From NCBI GenBank assembly GCA_963920765.1, contig OY987243.1, forward strand, positions 1,798,001 through 1,862,000: a stretch of DNA of 64,000 bases, in the 5' to 3' direction. Each line of letters starts with the position of its first letter. Position 1 is the first letter of the stretch. This DNA is from Ulota crispa (taxonomy: Eukaryota; Streptophyta; Bryopsida; Orthotrichales; Orthotrichaceae). The position numbers and the translations under genes are program-made. The notes below the pieces were generated by a model. That model saw only the letters and a list, made by a program, of their open reading frames with translations. It made no database searches and was not told the DNA's origin. This document shows positions 49,630 through 62,562 of the stretch, in pieces.

Positions 49630-50549
49630 CCCTTAAAGGACCATGGCCTTAATTTTGTCAAAAGACACTCAAAACTGCCACCTCTATGGCAAAGAGTAAA
49701 AAAGTTTGAAAATCAAGCATTTTGCATATTTGACCATAGGATCTTGTGCTAGACTACTATAAGAATGTGTCATACAAAACTCAAGAACTTTGACTGCACA
49801 GATTGGAAGATATATGCATTTAAAGTGTAAAAAATAGCTTTTTTTGCACCTTGCTTGACTAGATTTTTTAACTTTGAACATTTTTAACTTAAAATTTTTG
49901 CTCCACAGAGTTTGGAATTCTATTTTTGCATGGTGGGAAGTTGAGTTGGGAATCTTGAGAAAAAATAAAAAAATAAAAAAAACTTAATTTTCATTCTTTA
50001 AAAAATCATTAGGTAGAAGAAGGTATGAGATTGAACAAAAACTTAAATTGCTAATAACCCTGCAATGGAATTGAAATGCAATAATCCCAATGGTAAGATT
50101 GTTTTAGAAAGCAAACTTCACCCTCTCCAACAAATTTTTTTGAAAAAATGTTAAAATTGCATTCAAAAATGAAGTTTATAAGTTATTTTTTCAAGAAGAT
50201 GCTTGAGTTGCCCAAAAAACAAGATTGTCCATAACTTTCTCATAACTAGTCCAAATGGAATGAATCAAAGCTCCAAATGTAGAAAAATTTATAACCTATA
50301 ACAAAAGATAATAAATTTTTTTCAAGTTTTTTCCAAATTTTTTTTTGCTGCCCCTAGTCCCCAAATTTGTGCTTATTTGGGCATAACTTTTGCTCCCTGG
50401 CATCATTTGTAATAAAAATTAGATTCCCCAAAAGCTGATGTGTTTTTCTATCTTCAAAAAAGTTTCAAAAAATCAGGACAAAAATTGAGGCCATAGGTAC
50501 CTGCCCAAAATCTCATTTGTCCCCCGAAGGGACAACGGTCCTTTAGGGA
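49630..50549 (+). mobile_element. TTAA-flanked TIR element B (920 bp), second of a tandem pair
   Basis: Shares the TTAA at 49626-49629 with element A and ends at TTAA 50550-50553. The left end is CCCTTAAAGGACCATGGCC and the right end in reverse TCCCTAAAGGACCGTTGTCC. Blocks shared with A include acactcaaaactgccacct-like and gccataggtacctgcccaaa-like sequence near the two ends. It is too diverged for a recent duplication. Confidence 0.82.
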
Positions 50550-50553
50550 TTAA

Positions 50554-52060
50554 ATTTGATGTTGTTGTTAAGTTTTGGAACTAAAGGAAGATTTAATATT
50601 ATGTGTCAAGTAATTGAGTGACCTACATTAGTACATTTAGAATAATCATGTTGTGTTTAAAATTTGTGTTCATAACTATGGTTGAGGTTCTCATGAATTT
50701 TTCCACTACATACAACACCATGTAAATCCAATGCATAAATGGGAATCAATCATTTGAAAACGAAAAAAAGAGCGTTAATGGATAGTTTTTCTACCTACTA
50801 AAACAAAATCAAATATAAGATGACACTCCTTGAGAGGCAACACTTGTCAATTGTCATTCCCAAAGTGTCCATTTATCAATCACACTTAAAGTGTTATTTA
50901 TAGTTCAAGAATTAAAAAAAAAAAAAAACCACACACAAAGTGTCATAAAAAATGAACAAGCCAAAAATGATATGAAATTTTCTTCCAAGCGTGCAATTCA
51001 ATGCTTGTTTTCTTCTGCTTCCAATTTCACAAGGACGGCTATGATATCATATCTTGACCTTTGTAATATCACATATTCAATGTGTGTGATATCATACTAC
51101 TAATCATACTACTAAGATCACAAGGGCCTTCATAATATCATATTTGCACCTTTGTAACACATCTCTAAGCCTTGTGATATTTTCACATAGATAAAATTTG
51201 AAGAGTTATTGAACTTTTTATTTTGCATTCTATTTAGCATAGGAAAATCATGTTAAAATTCTATTGGTGAATGCGTAGCGTAGCAAGCGCCAACCGCTAA
51301 TTACTATAAAAAGAACAAAGAGTGATTCACATATGGAAAAAAAACAAGTTACTAATGGTAAACAAACCTTATTCATCAAATGAATACAATAATCATGTTT
51401 TTCAAATAAAATATTTAAAACAAGAAAATATTGCAAGTGATCACAAGATCACTTAAGTAACCATACGATTCATACCTTGATATGCTTTCTCTCTAGTAAA
51501 ACCGAACTGAATTTGAACTCACCTACATTCTAAGAAGTAGATGAGAATAATTTCTTATAACGGATTAGCTCCCCCAAATATACTCTTGAGCATAAGATTG
51601 GGTGAAGGAACAACGCTGGGAGTCGACCTTGCAGAGGCAGGGAGGCAGGGGCAATGAACGGGGAGAGCCGAAAAACAATAGAAAGTCAGCCGAATGAAAT
51701 GTGCAAAAAACCAATTGAAGTTTAAATAAATCGGCTAAAAAACGACTAAGATTTTGGAAAATTTTCAATTATAATAATGTAAGTATATGGAGAATAGCCG
51801 ATGCATCCAGTGAGACCGGATGATAATGAGAAATGTAAGCTTTTAACCGAAAAAGCTCAAAATCTCCCCGCATACTGGGCAGGGGCAAAACGAAGGAGGA
51901 GGCGAGGAACAGTAATAAAGAAAAGGGAGACGGGGGGTGGCAGAGAGCAAAGTAGGATTGCAGGGGGTCGTAAGTAAGAGATCGGCAATTAAAGGGCCGG
52001 AGGGTACATGGGCAAAGGAGGAGGAGGAGTAGGGAAGGCGATAATGGAATTGAATAATAT
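50554..52060. other. Intergenic DNA upstream of the expansin gene
   Basis: AT-rich to about 51580, then increasingly purine- and GC-rich toward the expansin promoter. No gene recognised. Confidence 0.45.
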
Positions 52061-52068
52061 AAGTTACA

Positions 52069-52078
52069 TTATATATAC
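52069..52078 (+). promoter_or_regulatory. Probable TATA box of the expansin gene
   Basis: TTATATATAC lies about 425 bp before the start codon and is followed by a pyrimidine-rich leader (CTCTCC, CTCTCTCTCAC) typical of plant 5' UTRs. This implies a leader of roughly 390 bp if it is unspliced. Confidence 0.5.
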
Positions 52079-52500
52079 CATGTCTGGGCCTGCACGATGG
52101 CCATCAGTCCATAGCCTTACTAACTCTCCCGCTCTCTCTCACACTCTTCACTCTTTCTCGCCGGCTCGCCGCACAGCCTGCTGCAGCCAGCCTGCCACTC
52201 TGAGCCTCTTTGCAGCGTGATTGCTGCTGCAGGGCGAGCTCACTCATTCACTCGCTGCACAGACAGCACTTGGGTCCACGCTCATGTGGCATTAGTGCTT
52301 CGGTTCCCACTTGCCACCTTCTCATCCCTAGATCTACCCTTCTCATCAGCCAGTTGCAGCAGCAGCAGTACTTACTGATCGGTCTCATCAAGCAAGCAGT
52401 GCACCAATCTACCGCCAGTCACCGGCATTACATTGTGCGGGATTCGTCCGTTGATCGCACGCAGGATTAGGTTGCTGCGGAGGAAAGTCGATCGGCGGAC

Positions 52501-53887
52501 ATGGCTATGGTGTGGACTCTGTTTGCGTTCCTAGCGCTGTGTGTGCTGCGAGTGCAAGCTTCCAGCTTCATGGCGGGCGGATGGGGGTTCGCCCATGCCA
52601 CTTACTATGGTGGCGCTGATGCTTCCGGAACTCAAGGTGGGTGCTGGTGGAACTCGCCTGCACAGGCTGCTGTATTTCTTGGAACCGCAGTCTTGGCGTT
52701 TCGTTGTTCTTGGACCGTTCTGGTTCCGCGCATTGTCTTGGATTTGGTTTTGTTCTTTTGTTTTTGGGAGAGCCTGTCCATGGTCTGGTCTTGGGGGGTC
52801 CTGATTGTGGATTTTCAAGAATGCTCATTTGTCTCCTGGTACCCCCCCCTTCCAGTCGGTGGCGAGTATTTTCTCAGCTTAGGTCTCCTGTCTTGTGGCT
52901 TTGTTTATTGGTGCTGTGGGCGTTCGTGCGTCGTGTACTTGGCATTGAGGCGATGGCCATGCCGGGAGTGTGTGTTCGGCCTCGTATTGTTCGTTGCGAG
53001 TTCTGGAAAATGCGGATCCTGATGTTTCTGTTTCTTGGTGTGGTTCTTTGGATGCTACAGGTGGAGCGTGCGGATTCGGGAATCTCTACAGCACTGGCTA
53101 CGGAACCAACACCGCGGCTCTGAGTGCCGCCTTGTTCAACACGGGCCTGAGCTGCGGTTCGTGCTTCGAGCTCGCCTGCGATCCCACCGGGTCCAAGTAC
53201 TGCCTTCCCGGCGGCAGGACGGTGATAGTGACGGCGACCAACTTCTGTCCGCATGGTTCTCTGGGAGGGTGGTGCGACCTCCCCAAGCAGCACTTCGACC
53301 TGGCGCACCCCATGTTCGTCAGCCTGGCGACGGAGGCCGGAGGAGTGATTCCCATCAAATACCGAAGGTGAGCAGCCCTGTCTTCCACGAAGCCCCTTGG
53401 TTGCTGGATCTGTTGCACATGAAGTCTAAGTCTGAAATGTGCTTGGTGTATGTTTTTATTCCTGAACGTGTACGTATGTGAAACGATGTAAATCTGCATG
53501 TTCCCGCTGCTTTTTGTTCGCCGTGACTGAGTTTAGGATTGTCACATTCTTGCACTGACAACATCAAGTGTGTACAGGGTTCCTTGCCTGAAAGCAGGAG
53601 GAATGCGGTTCACCGTCAATGGCAACCCTTGGTTCTTGTTGGTGCTGGTGACGAACGTGGCCGGCGCGGGCGACGTGCAGCAGCTGTACATCAAGGGCAA
53701 CAACACGCCCTGGCAGCCGATGAAGCGCAACTGGGGGTCGATGTGGCAGTTCACCGGCAACAGCAACATGAAGGGGCAACCGCTGTCATTCAAGGCCGTC
53801 ACCAGCGATGGCGCCGTGGCCATTTCCAACAATGCTGCGCCGGTCAACTGGCAGTTCGGCCAGACATTCGAAGGCATCAACTTCTGA
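52501..53887 (+). CDS. Alpha-expansin (EXPA), three exons, complete
   Basis: Exons 52501-52636, 53061-53367 and 53578-53887, GT-AG introns with phases 1 and 2, giving 250 aa, the usual EXPA length. Residues 1-20 ([20 protein letters not shown]) are a secretion signal. The double-psi barrel domain shows HATYYGG (32-38), GACGFGNLY (47-55), a Cys series at 49, 77, 80, 85, 93, 108 and 117, the EXPA-type GGWCDLP segment and the HFDL motif (123-126) whose Asp is essential in the family. The C-terminal CBM63 domain follows with [32 protein letters not shown] and [12 protein letters not shown]. Both introns sit at the classic expansin positions (before GGACG-type and within RR|VPC). The protein loosens cellulose-xyloglucan contacts in the wall, non-enzymatically, by family knowledge. 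A second in-frame Met at codon 3 makes the exact start slightly ambiguous. Confidence 0.96.
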
Positions 53888-54886
53888 CCCCGACTCCTGC
53901 GGGTAGCTGAAGTCTCGCCGATGGCAACTTTAGTCCTGTCCACTATATAGCGTATGAAAGCAATTTGGGATGCATTTTGACCTTGTAGCTAGCAGAGGCG
54001 TGAACGAACAATCTCGCCCGCTGTCTGTCTGGTAATATTCTTACTTTTAGCTTAGCTCCTCCACCGCCAGTTTCTCTTATAAAGAGTCAGTCGCAGATTA
54101 GTGGGTCACGAGCTTTCTCCTCCAGCTTTTTTATTGTTTTTCCAATCAGCCGTAGCGGAAGCGCGACGACGAACGAAGAAGCTCTGGTTGCTGAGGTGTG
54201 TGCATTACTGATGACATGCACCACCCGCTCCCACCTGTATTTTACGCATCCATCATAGTAGGCTGTCTAGGAATAGGCCATCAGGATTTTGCCCTCGAGC
54301 ACCATCTAGATAGCTGCTGCTGTCCGATGCACGAACATTCCCCTGCATGCGAGTGCAGCCGGTCATTCAGACGAGAAATTTGTGCAGAGGTGAGATAGGC
54401 GTGTCTGTTATCCACCCGCATATCTACTAATAAACGCGAGAGGGGCAGTGCACCGCACAAGTACTCTCTCTGGTTTGCTTCTCCATCTGAACTCTATCTT
54501 GCAGCGTCGTGCCATTGTGGTAATCATGGTGTTGTTATGTTTTCTGATTCGGTAGCTAGCGACGACAGACTCGACATGCATTTACATCTGATGTGCAGGC
54601 GGGATGGTCACAAATCAGTGTCGGTGCACCGGTATGGTAGCTTGGTTAAACTGTATGTGAAGCGTCAGCAAACTTCTGCCCTGCCAATCCAGAGCAAGAA
54701 ATGCACTGAATAAAGCGTCAGCCCCGACAGGCATGTCGCACTCTGCCAGGAAGAACTTGGATGCCCCGGATTGGTCCTTTGCGGTGCTTGTACACTTCTT
54801 TCCAGAAATACCGAAAAAATGAAAACATACTGAAAGCAAGTATATGCATCATTCAAGTTGGGATATGCAGTGCAAAACATGAAACT
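53888..54886. other. 3' flank of the expansin gene, then intergenic
   Basis: 3' UTR presumably within the first few hundred bases. AATAAA-type signals occur at about 54428 and 54710. No other gene seen. Confidence 0.45.
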
Positions 54887-54999
54887 CCATATTCGATCAA
54901 TATGGAGTTGCATGTTATATATGGAGTGTGTCTGGACATTGCATTGGTCCAGATACACACTCCGTATATACCATGCAACTCCATATTGATTGAATATGG
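54887..54999. repeat. 113-bp near-perfect hairpin
   Basis: The left arm begins CCATATTCGATCAATATGGA and the right arm in reverse CCATATTCAATCAATATGGA. The arms are about 52 bp, differ at about four positions, and enclose a loop of fewer than ten bases. The outer 19 bp of each arm is itself palindromic. No flanking target duplication is evident. It could be a foldback MITE or a small-RNA precursor. Confidence 0.85.
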
Positions 55000-55002
55000 G
55001 TT

Positions 55003-55952
55003 ATAAACTAGTTGACCAAATTCTGGGGAGGGTGGTACAAAATGATACTGATGGGATAAATGGCGTTACGTTGTGTCATGTATCTTAAAAGAACGACTGC
55101 CCTTCATATATAGCGGTGTTGTGGTTCATGAGATGTCATTCTACCCTGGCCTTTCTACAATCACATGTTTGACTTGTTCCGTCCTGGTAAAATGCGAAAG
55201 ACCAAAAATTTGTTTATTTTGTCGCTAATGCACATGTGTTTACGTACTAGATATAACAATGTCAACACGCATGTTGTATTGACTGCTGCCTCGTGTTGCA
55301 GTGCTATCCATCCCACTCGTTGACATCTTCCACACAGCAAAATTGTGGTGGTTGACAAACGTACAGAGTGCTGCAATGCACTGTGAAGTTGATGAGTTTT
55401 CCGTGTCTATGAGCGGCTACACTGTTGCTATCATGGAAGTACCAGGACAGGTTTATCGGGGAAGTTTGTAAAAGAACTTGGCAATGGTGTGGACTATGGA
55501 GTTGTTGAGTTTGTGACGGTTACACCTCATGTTCGTGTGTGCGGATGCACTTACTCAGCCATTTGCACTGCAGGTGGTATTCAAGATGTCCAAACGAGTG
55601 AACTTTGTACTTGTGACGGTTCTTCACAACACTTTTGAGGAATCCAATCTCTTCTGCCACGACCGTCAATTTCCTCACCAAGCCAGCCCAAACAAATGTG
55701 CACGGCCATCGCCATCATGCACTCCGTCTCATTGTGGATATCATTCACAGATCTGCTTAACTAAAGTGGTGCTCTATCTTGAAGCCATTGTCAATGATCA
55801 ATGTTTGTAAGGCGGCCTTTGGAAGTTGGGGATTTAATAATTTCTGTCATTTTGAGGACAAATAAACATTTGGAAGAAGTACAACAAGTTGATTTGAGAG
55901 ACACATGACACCTCTGCAAGAGAATCCACGTAAACGCATACTGGACAACTAG
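55003..55952. other. Intergenic DNA, no gene supported
   Basis: Overlapping short ORFs without recognisable domains. Confidence 0.45.
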
Positions 55953-56038
55953 TTAACTCTTGAACGTCAAATTTGACACGTCAGGTCACCATTTGTACTT
56001 GTGAGCAATTAGCAAGCCTCCGGACATGAAAGGGTTAA
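55953..56038 (+). mobile_element. Miniature TTAA-flanked element (about 86 bp), copy 2
   Basis: TTAA at 55953-55956 and 56035-56038. The right end in reverse is CCCTTTCATGTCCGGAGG. Homologous to the reverse complement of 37510-37589. Confidence 0.75.
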
Positions 56039-56629
56039 TAAATGCTGAATGCTACAAATGATCACTTTATTCTACTACCGCCATGTATTTAACATATTTT
56101 TCTTAAGAAGATCAGTCAGGCTCTTCCAAAAGCGTTTGGACAATATACTTCCTCTCCCAATTTCTCATACACAGGCTTGTAGAGTTATAGGTACAAATAA
56201 ATTTGGTGGAACTTGGGATATATTTTGCCAACACATAATGGCACAATCTAAATTCTCAGTCACTTTTAGTGAAGTCAAAAATTGTGCGGTTTGCTTGCTG
56301 GAAATCATTGGAAACTTCAAAGCTGTACTTCAGCAGAAGTGATGGTCAGCTGGTTTTGTAAGCATTTCTCAAGGTCGGATCACGCATGATATAGCAATAC
56401 CTTGGGAGAATTATGATTCAGTAAAGTCTGATTTTTCATCCAAATATTAAAAAACTCCTTCCAAATTTCTGTGACATTCTAAAATGACATTTGGATACTT
56501 CTTGTTACACGATTAGAAGAGGTCGGCGTCAATTGACAAATTATCCAAGCCTTCATCTCAATATCTTAATCTTAAACATGTTGCTATAAAAGATGAAAGT
56601 TCCTCAGTGAATAACTACTTATGGTCTAG
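56039..56629. other. Intergenic DNA, nothing seen
   Basis: One 97-codon ORF (56049-56342) with no domain or splice support. Confidence 0.45.
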
Positions 56630-56860
56630 TTAACTCCTGAAGGGCCCGAACGCCCTTTGCAGCATGATTGTATATGTAGATGTATTTGAGATGTTGAGGG
56701 CTTTTCATAATTTTTTATGTGTTCACCATCATTCAACCCTTCAATATGTATGGTTGTAACATTTAATTTTCAGCTGATTCAAACTTCTAAATACTGGTTG
56801 CAGCGGTATTTGGTACTGTAGCTCCAAAGCGGTAGAGCCCAAGGGCCCTTTAGGGGTTAA
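56630..56860. mobile_element. TTAA-flanked MITE (223 bp between TTAA sites)
   Basis: TTAA at 56630-56633 and 56857-56860. The left end is CTCCTGAAGGGCCC and the right end in reverse is CCCCTAAAGGGCCC. The interior is unrelated to the 25141 element, so the ends alone define the relation. Confidence 0.75.
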
Positions 56861-57454
56861 GTAGGACCCACTTTTTGGTTATTTTATCTCACTCTATCTA
56901 CTCCAACTAAAGATAGGGAACACTCTTCTGAGAAAGCTCTCCTAAGGTAAATTCAGGAAGTGGTAAGGAAAAGTATTACTTTGCATTGAGTGATTGAGAG
57001 CTTAAATAAGATTTGTGTTGAACACAACTTGGATGACAGCAACAGCAGAGTCAAGACCAAAGTATCCCTAGTCAGATATCAAGGACTGAAAAAGCTCCAT
57101 ATGAACAACACTTCCTGGTAGGATTTTTGTTTTTTGACCAATGGCTGTGTCGCATTCTTTGAAAATGGTTTGTAACTTGTTGGCTCCATCTATATTTTTG
57201 GTTGGAGTTGAAGGTGGCCCCTATGCATGGATTTTTGCAACATCATAGTTATTAATAATGAAATTAAGGAGAAGTTGACACAATCAGTTTTTTTGACAAT
57301 GCTTTTGAATCTCTCTCATCATAAAATGATAGCATCAATTTTCAATGTGATAAAAATTCTATGAAAACCTAAGCTACAATGCAATTTTCATTATTGCAAT
57401 CTGACATTTTTTGAATTGAATGTTTTTCCCCTTTTTTTACTATAGGCTTCAAAC
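56861..57454. other. Intergenic DNA left of the microsatellite
   Basis: No gene recognised. Confidence 0.5.
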
Positions 57455-58704
<1,250 letters not shown>

Positions 58705-58904
58705 NNNNNNNNNNNNNNNNNNNNNNNNNNNNNNNNNNNNNNNNNNNNNNNNNNNNNNNNNNNNNNNNNNNNNNNNNNNNNNNNNNNNNNNNNNNNNNNN
58801 NNNNNNNNNNNNNNNNNNNNNNNNNNNNNNNNNNNNNNNNNNNNNNNNNNNNNNNNNNNNNNNNNNNNNNNNNNNNNNNNNNNNNNNNNNNNNNNNNNNN
58901 NNNN
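58705..58904. other. Assembly gap (200 N)
   Basis: Exactly 200 N, probably a placeholder of arbitrary size, breaking within or at the end of the (TTTC)n tract. Confidence 0.99.
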
Positions 58905-59156
58905 AGAAATAAATTACATGTGTCGAATCGTAATCTCCTTATCAGGCAAAATTATGATTTAATTTTACAAATGGTTGACCATAATGATGATTACTGGAAA
59001 CTAACAAGAGATTTAGAGGTCAAATGACCCTGGGACTGTTTCTATTGCAAAGGGTATGAGAAGGTTGAGAAGGTCTCTAATGAGCCCCTTGCTGGTCTCC
59101 CACTACCGTGCCAGAACCAAATGGTTGAAGTCCAGGATTAACATAACCTCTACCTA
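58905..59156. other. Intergenic DNA after the gap
   Basis: Nothing recognised. Confidence 0.5.
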
Positions 59157-59376
59157 AGGTAGACATACCCAATTCCGACCATTGAACCTAATGCCGTTCA
59201 AATGTTTGTAGTTTGTACATTTGCATTCTAAAATTTAAGCATGTTGTAGATATTTTATTTTCTGTGCACAGAAAATGAGATATCTATAAACCATCTAGAT
59301 TTTAAAATCCAAATGTTTATCCTAAAAACATTTGAGCGGCATTAGGTTTAGTGGTCAAAATTGGGTATGTCTACCT
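59157..59376. mobile_element. Foldback MITE, TA-flanked (220 bp)
   Basis: The left end is AGGTAGACATACCCAATT and the right end in reverse is AGGTAGACATACCCAATT as well. The arms continue for about 50 bp with ACCTAATGCCG-like sequence and CAAATGTTT. TA stands outside both ends, fitting Tc1/mariner-type (Stowaway-like) insertion. No coding capacity. Confidence 0.85.
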
Positions 59377-62300
59377 TAATGTAAAAGCAGATTCAGCCCA
59401 AATTGTTATTTTGGTTGAACAAAGAGCCAGAGGCAAATTCTAGAACACGGAATTGGGAATTCCTGCACTTTTGCAAATCATGTGTACAAAAGCCTTGTAT
59501 TACTCAACTAGATGCCTCATTGGGACAAAGTTTGAAACTTTAGTGACTATTTTTAATATGCACAACAAAGAAACCAACAATTGGAGGTGGTTTTTGGGTA
59601 CTTGAGCTAACACTTTCCTATTTGGTGCATTACATTGTATAGTGTGGTTTTTCAAATTATGTTGTAGTTTATAAATAGCACATTAGCATAGTCATCGCAA
59701 TTGGAAGCTATTCAATAGATTCTCTTGAATCTTACACAAACATGTAAAATATGTACAAAAAAACCCTTTTATACTTTATAATCTACTAGAGTACTAGGTA
59801 TAGGTTTATAGCATCAAGTTTCAACAAAATAGAAAAAAATATTGCAATGCAAGATATCTTACAAGTTACAACTTGCACATGACACTTGTTTGTGCTAACA
59901 ATCACAATATTTTGCAAATGTTTAGTTTCTTGCAATATTTCCTTTCAAATATGGTTGTTATTTGAAGCAAAATTTGGCCAAAAGACAAGACAGGTGGGCT
60001 AGCAGCAAATTTGGGATGTCAATTGACCCTTTTCCAATAAAAAGAAGAAGAGGGTAGGCCATTGGGAGAAGGGGCTACATGTAAAGCTCTTGTATCCCCT
60101 CTTGTGTCCTTCAGATTTTTCAAAATCACATTTTGAATGAAGAGAATTTGATGCCCTATAAAGGAACTATAATGTGACTTAATTTAATGAGAATTGTTTT
60201 CATTCACATAGAGCATTGGATGATTGAAAAAAAAGAATTAGATATTTCTAATAATGAAAACATATTTGGTAATATACTAGAAACTTACAAAGAAGATACT
60301 TGAATGTGCTATTTGAATATGCTCAAAGTATCAGTGCATTAAATAAAAACATTAATGTTTGAGGTGCATTAGCTACTAAAGATTTATTTTATTTTTTTAC
60401 CTTTTTTTTATTGGTGATTTTAATAAAGCCAAAATATTTCAATCTCCCCATTTAGTTTTTTTCTCTTTTGAAATATGCCTTGGATTATTGGCTTGCACAA
60501 AATCTCATTATATTGTGAATTCCTAGCACATGTTTGCATTGGAAGACTAGAAGTCCATATAGGGTGTGTTTCATGTCTTCATTGGTCATGAAAATTTGTG
60601 GGATATGCCCAACATGCTCTAATTGTATTAGATTAATAAATTTAGCATCCTTAGTTGTAAACAATGTTCACAACAAGCTATCAAAGAAACCTCAAACTTT
60701 CAAGTAGGGATCAAAAAAACTTTTAGATCAACTTCAAATGATCATATCTCTTAATTTGTAAGGTCAAAAGTCACAAAACTTTCATCATGTCTTTTTATGT
60801 AAATATAATGCAAGATCATACAATTAGGTTTCTATAAAGCAAAAAAAGAACTTGTTAAGATCAAAGGATTAGAAATGGGAGTTTTGAGTGCTCTTTGAGA
60901 AACAATGTACTTGATCTTTTAGGGGTTAAACAAAAATGTCACATAATTGCCATCCTTCTTAAGAACAATGACAAGGAGAAAGATAGTAGAAAGTTTTCAC
61001 TAATATTGTATTTTTTTCTTCACTTACAAAGGAAAATTTCTTACAACTTAAGGTTATGCAACTCAAATTTATGGAGGCTTCATCTGCAAAATATATATTT
61101 TGTGAAGAATATTGTGGCAGAAAAAATTAAACTCTGTGCAATATTCAAAACTCCATCCTCAAAATGCTCAAGGTAGGAGTACCCATAAGTGTGGAATAAG
61201 GGTTTTGGAGTAGGTAAAACAATTGACTAACTTTGAAAAAAATACTATATGTTAGGAATGGAAATCAAAAATATTGGCATCAATTTCAAGGTTCCCATTG
61301 TAAGCATTTGTTCACAAAGATTTTTCAAAGTTCAAAATCATTGAAATTGTAAGAACCATGTGTAAGAGATGCTAATAACAAGACTTGTTGGTTCTTAAAT
61401 AGTGAGATGGGTACTCAAAACCTCATGCTAGTCACTCACAATCATCACTTCAGCACCCATAACCATCACTCAATTACACACAACCATTTATTTATTTTTA
61501 TTTATTTATCTTTATTGATTAACCCTCCCACTGTCAAGTGACGGGCATGGGGTCGCAACGCTTATGGATGCTGCGACCTTACTCTCAGTAAGAAAAAGCC
61601 CCCCAGGGGACAAAACCGAGAGCGTCCCGAGACGTCAGGTTTACTCTCAATAATGACTGAACCATGGTCAAGTAAAGCAAGATGGGGCCGTTCAGAGAGT
61701 GTTCTTCAAAGCGCTCACCTGTGTTTTCAAAGAGAATGCACACTACAAAAAACAAAAAAATTCAATCAGTTGTCTCTTAATCAACAAGTAGAATCCATAT
61801 CCAGCGGTTCTAACCCAATTAGATACAAATTTTATACTTTTGATTAAAGTAGTTACGAAATTTTGAAGTTGTAACACAAGGATTACAGCACCCACAAGGT
61901 TTTGTGTACAAGTAGGTAGCTTCATGCAAGCGTTGTAGCTATTAGACGGAACCCAAAGGATAAATTACATTCCCAAATGTTCTTCCTTGTCCACATGACT
62001 GAATGGTGCGAAAGCAAACCAAGGAAAGGATTGACAGGCAACATGAGATTGTCAGTAAAGTGTTTCGTTGGAGTGACGGAAGGTATTCCATCAAAATTAT
62101 GTCAATACCGTAGTACAGCTAACTGAGTTAAGCATTAGAATCACACAAAGACTAAATAAATGCAGTTCTTGAAAACAGCACTGTATGAAACGTTGATGGA
62201 AATGACATTCTCCGTTAAAAACCTTAGAAACTATAGTACATAATACAGGAGCGGGTGGACATGCACCTCTGCAACCTTGAACTGAGCACGACACTGGACT

Positions 62301-62562
62301 GTCGTTGAGGTTTTACTGTAACTATCTAATCCCTCGACATCCTCCAGAAAGGTGGAAGTGGGGAACCACCAAACCATGGGTAGCACTCGTAATATAGGAG
62401 GCCATGGTGGGCATGGTGGGCATAGTGGACATGGTATATATGGCTTATACTTGACATTAGTGTACATTTAACGAGTCTTTTGACCAAAGCTCTAATGCTC
62501 GTCTGGGATGTGATGCCAGACGTTCAAGTCGATATTGCTGGGGAATGGACGAAGTAGCGGGA
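59377..62562. other. AT-rich intergenic DNA, then 3' flank of the second expansin
   Basis: Single TTAA-CCC-type termini lie at 60926-60929 (right-hand end) and 61519-61522 (left-hand end), possible remnants of the same element family. A GGGCATGGT-type short tandem repeat lies near 62399-62440. No gene supported before the expansin stop. Confidence 0.45.

Noticed and set aside
52501..53123. ORFs of 173 and 160 codons running through the first expansin intron
   Set aside because: They read through the intron. The conserved expansin sequence requires splicing 52636 to 53061.
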